A DNA stretch of 64,000 bases, from assembly GCF_947242115.1 (NCBI RefSeq), contig NC_074711.1, positions 6,789,934-6,853,933 of the forward strand, in the 5' to 3' direction. Within the stretch, counting starts at the first letter, position 1. Every line of letters starts with the position of its first letter. The translations under genes were made by a program, and so were the position numbers. The DNA comes from Biomphalaria glabrata. Lineage: Eukaryota; Mollusca; Gastropoda; Planorbidae. Below the pieces are notes generated by a model. That model was not told the origin of the DNA, ran no database searches, and worked only from the letters and a program-made list of their open reading frames with translations. This document shows positions 58,601 through 64,000 of the stretch, in pieces.

Positions 58601-61600
58601 CTATTATTGGCTTAACCATTTAACATTTTGGTTTTATGTTTGTATTTGATTTATAGAAATTTCATTAAATAAACAAATTCGTCTTAGCATATGGAACGAG
58701 GAATGTGCCTTTATCTTTGTGTCTTTTTGAGCATTTAATTAGGTTTTGTATTCGAAGATTATGGTTCAGTGTTTTATGTATAATTGCTACTTTATTTTGA
58801 AGTCTTCTATCCAGAAGGGTCTCTAAATTTAGTGATTTTACTAAAGCTGCTGTTACTCTAATCAAATGTGAATATTTGTTTGTTATGAATCTCACTGCTC
58901 TATTTTGTCTCTGTTCCACTTTCTTAATGTTTTCTTGAGTTCTAGCTTCCTTGAACAACAGTAGGTATTGCAATATACAGGCAGATCGTAGAAGGGTTGT
59001 CGATAAAACCGTTCCTCAACACACCCCATATATTCTTTTAAGGTGGGGTGATATTTTTGTGGAGAAATAACACACACATTGTATTTAAAAATAACTACTT
59101 GTCTAAATGGACCCTTGTACTATTAATTCTTCAACACTTTCTTAAATTATGAGAATCCTAAACCTAAAAATCATTATAAAATATATACTTGAAATGGGGG
59201 GGGGGGGGCGCAGAAGATTATTAAGCGATTACATAAGACTATCTATTCTCCCTTCTGCAGTAAAAGCAAAAAAAAAAAAAAGGTGATTGTAATGCAGTTG
59301 AAATACTGATGTTCTTTTGTGTGTGTGTGTGTTGGGTGGGTAGGTGGGTGGGTAGAGGTAAATATGTCCGACTTTAATTTTTTGAAAATGAGTGATTGTT
59401 GTTTTTTTTTTTCACTGGTCAGAGTTTTGTGGGAAAAAAAAATGCCCCCATCAGCTCAAAAGTTCAGAGGTAATATGTCATAGAAGTCTAATTCATAAAG
59501 CGCTTGTTGTGAGTGTGTCTGTGTTTCGTGTGTGACTGTTGTTCGTATTTGCATCTAGATTGTTATTGTACAGTAGTTACGCCGAGGTTGTCAATTGTAG
59601 TCAAACTGAATTTCCATTTGATTGGATCAATACAAATTATCTTATCTTATCTATCTTACCTTTTTTTGGGTCTCGGGTGTTATAATCTTTATTTCTAATC
59701 ATTTCTTTATGTTTACTCACGTAAACGATATTAAATTACATATGACTTTTGACTTAATTGAATAATTGATTTCCATTGTATTTAAAGGTGAAGGAAAATA
59801 CAGAGTGTTAACAGAAGATGGTCTGGAAACATTATTTGCTACTAACTATTTCGGGCCATTCTTTCTAACTAATTTATTGCTAGGTATAAAATACTTCTAT
59901 TTATATATTTGTGCAAATGTACATACGTCTCATAAGTAGGCAGGGGCGTAGCTAGGAATTTTCCATCGTTTGGGGGCCCAGGGGCATTTTGCGTAATATT
60001 TAATTTTTAATGTAAAAAACACCTCAAGTGGGGGCCCTTGGGGTTTTTCAAATTCTCCCCCCTCCTCCCCCACCCTAGCTACGCCACTGTAAGTAAGCTA
60101 GTAAATAATTGTGCAAATTAAGTTTTTTTTTTTGTTTTGTTTTTTTTTATGAATAAATTACTCCAGTTGTTTTTTGTTTAGATCATTTTGCTCAAACTGA
60201 ACAAGAATCTTTCTCAACATTTATTTTGTTAATTAAATTCAGTAATGTGAAAACTTGATTCTTTGTTTTTCTATTTTTAGATGAAATGAGCTATAACAGA
60301 TTTATTGAAAATCTTTGCAGATCTCATGAAGTGTACTCCACATAGTCGTATTATTAATGTCTCTTCTGTCATGAGCAACTATGGAACAATTGACTTACAA
60401 AATCTAAATGCAGAGAAATCATACAGTCCTAGCAAATGTTATGCAGCCAGCAAACTGGCTATGGTTTTGTTCACTCAAGAGTTGGCCAGAAAGTTAGAAG
60501 GTTCAGGTAAAAATTAACATTTGATTTTATTTCATTAACTTTTTTGTTCAACATTTAGCTACCAACTGTAACCAAATGGCACATAATGTTAGCAATAAAG
60601 ATGTGTTCCTGACTCATTCAATTCTAAAATTGTGCTAAACATTTAATAATGAGTTTAATTAAGGCATGCTCAAATTTGTGTGATCAATATTCTAGGCTGA
60701 TTAATGATTTTTAGGTGAAACCTCTCCTTTAATTAATTTTTGTTTTAAGCTTACTGATCCATTGATTCATTTGTTTAGAAACTTTTTATCTAATTTAAGG
60801 TGTCACAGCCAATGTTTTACATCCTGGTGTTGTCAATACTGATCTGTTCAGAAATTTGTCCTTTCTGTTTCGCTATCCTATCAAAGGCTTTGTCACATTG
60901 TTTTGTAAGGTAAGGAAGCTACTAAACTATTTTAAATTTGTTTTTGACTTCAAACAAATATATTTCACATGTAAATTATGAGTGAGTCTGGTGTGAATGT
61001 ACATTTTTTTTTTTTTTATAGTTATAATGTTTTTTGTTTGGTGTAATGCACAAATTGTAAGACGAATTTCCTTATGGACAATAAAGATGATTATTATTAT
61101 TATTATTGTCTTCAAGTATGACAATTGAGGAAGATTGACACATTTTTATGATAGAGAGCTGTCATAACCAATTTTCGTGATTACTATAATATTTAAAAGC
61201 AGTATCATTAAAATAAAACCACTAGTAGTCTTAGTTTTCCACAATAATATTTAAGGCTTCTTTTTCATTAAGTAGGCCTACCCTAAACTGATATATATTA
61301 TATATATATATATATAGGCCTACATTTGAAAATACCCACTGACGTATGTGTGTTCAAGATATAGAATGTCTTTAACTCCAGACCCAATTGAATTTTTTAA
61401 AGATTTTTATATTTGAACAAAATAATAACTGTCAAACCAGATTTTTCTCTGTGTGTCCAATTAGCTAGTAGCCTAATTCTTATCCCAAAGATGTATATTA
61501 ACTTTCGAAATTCTAGGAATATCATTAGAGCCATTTTCAAGATACATTTCTGCCCACCCATGCTTAACAACTGAAGAGTTTGCAAGCTGAAAAGAGGAAT

Positions 61601-62021
61601 TGTAAATACTCAAATATGGCTTTATAATTGATATCCACATTATAGATACAACAGATATTTTTCCCTAAAAAAAAAAAAAAAAAGAAAGACAGCCATCGTG
61701 CCTCCCATTTCAGCATGTCATATCCCAAGGGTGGCTCACCACACAGTTTTAGAATTAATGCTGTAGTAGCCTGTGAAAATAAAAATTGACTCTAAATTTC
61801 AGACACCGGAAGAAGGTGCACAGACCAGCCTCCATTTGGCCTTGTCAGATGATGTCAAGACAATTAGTGGGAAATACTTTGCGGACTGTCGGTTGATGGA
61901 AAGTGGAGCAAATCCAATAATCCACGACAAAGAATTAGCAGAAAAACTCTGGAAAATTTCCTGTGAAATGACTGGACTGTCTTCAAAGAGGATGGATTCA
62001 AACAAAAATAATAGCAAATAA
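55688..62021 (+). CDS. Short-chain dehydrogenase, retinol dehydrogenase 11-14-like, copy B
   Basis: Tandem paralogue of copy A with the same six-exon plan and phases: 55688-55844, 57763-58002, 59788-59883, 60321-60506, 60800-60909, 61803-62021; exons 1-5 have identical lengths in both copies. The 335-residue product has an N-terminal membrane anchor (about 7-27), TGANCGIG (48-55), ACR, NNAG (127-130), Asn152, Ser180, Tyr205 and Lys209 (YAASK) and HPG, so every catalytic and cofactor residue expected of a classical SDR is present. The ATG lies in a good context (gaccATGG). The tail is longer and polar (SSKRMDSNKNNSK). AATAAA overlaps the stop codon (AAATAAAC at 62016-62023), although a later signal may be used. 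Substrate is inferred from family only. Confidence 0.92.
55845..56880. other. First part of intron 1 of copy B, no feature recognised
   Basis: T-run, AT-rich DNA and short words only; no repeat family or coding piece recognised before the LINE relic that starts near 56880. Confidence 0.4.
56880..57490 (+). repeat. LINE relic split by a SINE, intron 1 of copy B
   Basis: Before the SINE the plus strand encodes SIDKASAAYGMHINAGK and FKYLEAIVSDEGTKPELLARIA...TALAKL, the post-catalytic region of a LINE reverse transcriptase. After the SINE it resumes with QGTVPRKRRDRDGETTFKNGRI-like sequence (from 'ggaacagtaccaagaaaaagaag'), corresponding to the basic GRxxxRWxDNIxEWT block further along. Stops and frame changes interrupt it, so it is long dead; the SINE arrived later. 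Confidence 0.65.
57186..57345 (-). repeat. SINE inserted in the LINE relic
   Basis: On the minus strand a B-box GGGTTCAAACCCTGC is followed by 'cgggaggtttggactaggaag', 'cttcaactctgaaggaacat' and an AAAACATTTTACAAG end. This is the best-preserved of three copies of this family in the window. Confidence 0.75.
58140..58990 (-). repeat. LINE 3'-end fragments, minus strand, in intron 2 of copy B
   Basis: Minus-strand coding includes a 102-codon frame (58973-58665) with KKVEQRQNRAVRFITNKYSHLIRVTAALVKSLNLETLLDRRLQNK, typical of the C-terminal region of CR1/L2/Jockey-type LINEs. Further along (58310-58190) is FFPGAIRAWNGLPEPDRKTNDLAEFKSLV. The stretch 58330-58450 is partly repeated at 58675-58800, so two overlapping copies or a local duplication are present. 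The tail towards 58150 is ATAAG-rich. Confidence 0.75.
59540..59668 (+). repeat. LINE 3'-tail fragment in intron 2 of copy B
   Basis: 'gtcaaactgaatttccatttg' followed by 'ggatcaatacaaattatcttatcttatctatctt' is a typical LINE 3' untranslated end with a pentanucleotide-type tail. Microsatellites (GT at 59318-59332, GGGT near 59333-59355) and poly-G/poly-A tracts lie just upstream. Confidence 0.5.
59933..60097. mobile_element. hAT-type MITE in intron 3 of copy B
   Basis: The element (59941-60089) starts CAGGGGCGTAGCTAGG and ends in the inverse of CAGTGGCGTAGCTAGG. The flanks TAAGTAGG (59933-59940) and TAAGTAAG (60090-60097) match at seven of eight bases, a slightly decayed hAT target duplication. 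At 149 bp it has no coding capacity. Confidence 0.85.
61010..61110 (+). repeat. LINE-type 3' tail in intron 5 of copy B
   Basis: 'gacgaatttccttatggacaataaagatgattattattatt' is the common LINE 3' end layout: a short conserved phrase, AATAAAGATGATTATT and an ATT tail. Only the last 100 bases are present. Confidence 0.5.
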
Positions 62022-62691
62022 ACATTCATCTCGCTAGGATTATTATACAGTTAAAAAGTTCCTTAGGCATCTAATGAAAATTACATAAATTAACAATATT
62101 TACATTTATTGGTACATATTCTACATAATTTACGGACAATACTTTTGTGAAATTCTATAATTATAATTAGATATATTTAGGGAAATCTAGATGTATGTTA
62201 TTATCTGAATATCGTTTAATGTTTTCTTAAAGTGTGAAAACATTATTTAAATCTTATCTTATATAATACAGACGTTACTTCAAAAAAGAAGATGATTACG
62301 TCACTGACATCATAACCATTTTCTTTTATAGATGTAAAACCTTAGATCTAGATAATAATTTATAAATTATTATTATTTTACAATATATAGTCAACATTTC
62401 AAGACCAGCAACTTTAAGCAGAAATAAAAACGCGCGCTCTTGAAGAGTAGCCTCCTTTGTTAAAACAAAAAAATATATGCATGTACCGGTAAATACTAAT
62501 GTCAAGGCTGGCTACTTTGTTCAAAATTAAATACGCGTTCCTTGAAGAATAGCTTTCTATATTTAAAAAAAAATCCTTAGCATACAACAGTACTGCCATG
62601 TGGGCATAGGCGCCAATAGGCCACCTTAGGGGGTGGCGAGGCGCGCTTGAGGGAACTCCGCGATAGCAGAAATTATTATCATCTATTATAT
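62022..62691. other. Downstream of copy B: LINE tail piece and unclassified DNA
   Basis: 62250-62312 ('cttatataatacagacgttacttc', 'aagaagatgattacgtc') repeats the tail end of the minus-strand LINE fragments at 30.4 and 58.2 kb. The rest holds no gene; the 124-codon minus frame at 62414-62788 spans unrelated repeat pieces and the LTR boundary. Confidence 0.45.
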
Positions 62692-63071
62692 TGTTGTAAC
62701 CCTGCCTTGCACCAGTGCTTGAGGTGCGCACTAGCGCACTAGTGAACGTAAACAGGAAGACACTAGGAGGGAGATAATAACATTGCATCAGGGATTGTGA
62801 AGAGTCTGAATGTTTGGGAAACTAAGAAGCCAGCTTTTGGTGCTGCCTGAAGGTTGTAGAAGGGACCTGGAGCGAAGCGGGGAAGGCTGTCGTTGGTCCA
62901 CATTCGGGTTGCTGTTTAAAGGACTGGTAAATTAGTAGAAAGACTCTGAGGAAGCTGAAGGATGCTATGTGTTTGTCCTAGTGAATAAACACCTGTATTT
63001 ATTTCCTGTTAGTGTTACACTGTGTTGAGTTGCATGCCTATTCGTTGAGTGCCTACCCAAGAGTTATAGCA
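62692..63071 (+). repeat. Probable 5' LTR (about 380 bp)
   Basis: TG...CA boundaries, an internal AATAAA and an adjoining primer-binding site support an LTR. The exact start rests on the TGTTGTAACC sequence alone because the second LTR is outside the window. Confidence 0.65.
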
Positions 63072-63184
63072 ATTGGTGTCAGATAGTGGGATCCTCAACG
63101 AAAGGGGAGAGGATGGTCTAGATCTATGTATGGGACATCGAACGAGTCCATTTTCGGGTAAATCAACATAAGTTTTGTTTTTAG

Positions 63185-64000
63185 TTGATCAACGTTTTAA
63201 TACTAGATGAACTAAGCTGTAAACAGTTAAAAGAGGAGCTCCGAGCCAGGGAGCTGAGGATCTTCTGTGCCAAAGAAAAAATGAGAGAACGCCTTCGACA
63301 AGCCTTGCTGGACGAAGATGAAGATCCGGACTCGTATCTGTTCGAAGTACAACCAGATATCAGAGAGCTCATGAATACCGTGACAGATCAGATGAACTCG
63401 TTCCAGGTACAGCTAAAAGAGGTCAACGAGCAGATCTGTACCATGATTAAACAGATAGGTATCAGTACCACGCTGAACAAGACTGATGAAACGTTTGATA
63501 CCGTGATGAGCAAGACCGACGATCAGATGGCTACAATGTCGACAGGTATAAACAATCCGTTACTCAACGGAGACGCCGTTGACGGTGGCGCTGTCTATGA
63601 CTGTAATAGCGAGCCGTGCAAGCTTGGCTCCTACGACAAGAACCCTAACATTTCTTGTGAAAGCACTGAGCACAGATCTGATCATGCTATCGTGATTCCT
63701 GCCTACACTCAGACGTTGAACAATAACTGTGATGACGGGACCTCCTCAAAGGGAGAATTCGAGCACCGGAAGACCTGCCAACTAAGTATTTGTCCTGATA
63801 CCAGTATCAGCAAGAGAAGCGCTGATGGTGGTACAGCAGATGGACACATACGACGTTGTAAACGTGCCCCACAGATATGTCTTTCAGACACGCTTGAATA
63901 TTATTCCGTGTTTGACAACCTGGCCTCCTGGGGGCCCACGGCATATCGAGAAAGCCTGCTGGAGCAACGTGTAAGACAAATGGTCTTGATGACCTACGCT
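63185..64000 (+). CDS. Gag-like protein with N-terminal SAP-type domain (partial)
   Basis: The frame stays open for about 270 codons to the edge. Near its start it encodes LDELSCKQLKEELRARELR...KMRERLRQALLDEDEDPDSYLFEV, which fits the SAP helix-extension-helix pattern (LxxxxLKxELRxRxL...RL) often found at the start of Ty3/Gypsy gag proteins in molluscs. A glutamine-rich helical stretch and a polar linker follow; the last visible residues (NLASWGPTAYRESLLEQRVRQM) may begin the capsid-type region. Whether translation starts at the ATG at 63281 or further upstream cannot be settled here. It has no relation to the dehydrogenases upstream. Confidence 0.65.
   Translation, partial: MINVLILDELSCKQLKEELRARELRIFCAKEKMRERLRQALLDEDEDPDSYLFEVQPDIRELMNTVTDQMNSFQVQLKEVNEQICTMIKQIGISTTLNKTDETFDTVMSKTDDQMATMSTGINNPLLNGDAVDGGAVYDCNSEPCKLGSYDKNPNISCESTEHRSDHAIVIPAYTQTLNNNCDDGTSSKGEFEHRKTCQLSICPDTSISKRSADGGTADGHIRRCKRAPQICLSDTLEYYSVFDNLASWGPTAYRESLLEQRVRQMVLMTYA

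Larger units (their letters stand above)
62692..64000 (+). mobile_element. Ty3/Gypsy-type LTR retrotransposon, 5' part, runs off the window
   Basis: A probable 5' LTR spans about 62692-63071, starting TGTTGTAACCC and ending in CA, with an AATAAA signal near 62983. A primer-binding-site-like sequence, ATTGGTGTCAGATAGTGGGA, follows directly at 63072. A gag-like frame then stays open to the window end. These parts in this order are the usual Ty3/Gypsy layout. The 3' LTR and pol lie outside, so target duplication and LTR-LTR divergence cannot be judged. In the visible part it looks whole and probably young. Confidence 0.75.

Overview
The window looks like nuclear DNA of an animal, most likely a mollusc and probably a heterobranch (pulmonate-type) gastropod. 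It is AT-rich and the two host genes have six exons with GT-AG introns. The DNA is crowded with LINE 3' ends, tRNA-derived SINEs with a long conserved central domain, hAT-type miniature elements, TAGATC-rich low-complexity tracts and minisatellites. The phylum is inferred from repeat and protein style, not proven. There is no operon-like organisation, no rRNA and no credible free-standing tRNA gene.

Layout. (1) 1-1700: LINE 3' end and dispersed repeat blocks that recur in direct orientation at 27.8-28.9 kb. (2) 1701-27538: a giant inverted repeat. A left arm (1701 to about 15.6 kb) and a right arm (about 17.65-27.54 kb) of roughly 10 kb each mirror one another around a GC-rich centre. The centre holds a perfect 81-bp hairpin (16272-16352 / 16380-16460). 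Each arm carries a GGGCCC-rich tandem-repeat element, a SINE, and a decayed multi-exon gene with a DUF4806-like stretch. Only the left arm carries a 4.3-kb DNA transposon (2428-6724) of ISL2EU/IS4EU type, with a THAP gene remnant and a SWIM gene remnant. The right arm keeps the empty site, which gives a relative date. (3) 27.5-39.3 kb: a graveyard of LINE 3' ends on both strands, two adjacent minisatellites and SINE fragments. (4) 39283-44347: a nested stack, with one hAT-type element inside another (each with an 8-bp target duplication). The inner one contains a LINE with an 879-codon open reverse-transcriptase frame and a 97-bp satellite built on a CGGGGCGAAGCCCCG-type hairpin. (5) 46921-62021: the only convincing host genes, two tandem short-chain dehydrogenases of the retinol dehydrogenase 11-14 type with identical exon phases. 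Copy A has a frameshifted C-terminus and copy B is intact. Their introns hold SINEs, LINE pieces, a 26-bp minisatellite and a hAT MITE. (6) 62692-64000: the 5' end of a Ty3/Gypsy-type LTR retrotransposon, running off the window.

The two dehydrogenases are paralogues from a local duplication. Exons 2 and 6 are far more alike than exons 1 and 4, which suggests exon-scale gene conversion. The most unusual feature is the giant inverted repeat with its perfect central hairpin and colinear GGGCCC elements. I cannot assign it to a named transposon family, and it contains no capsid, polymerase or integrase gene that I could see.
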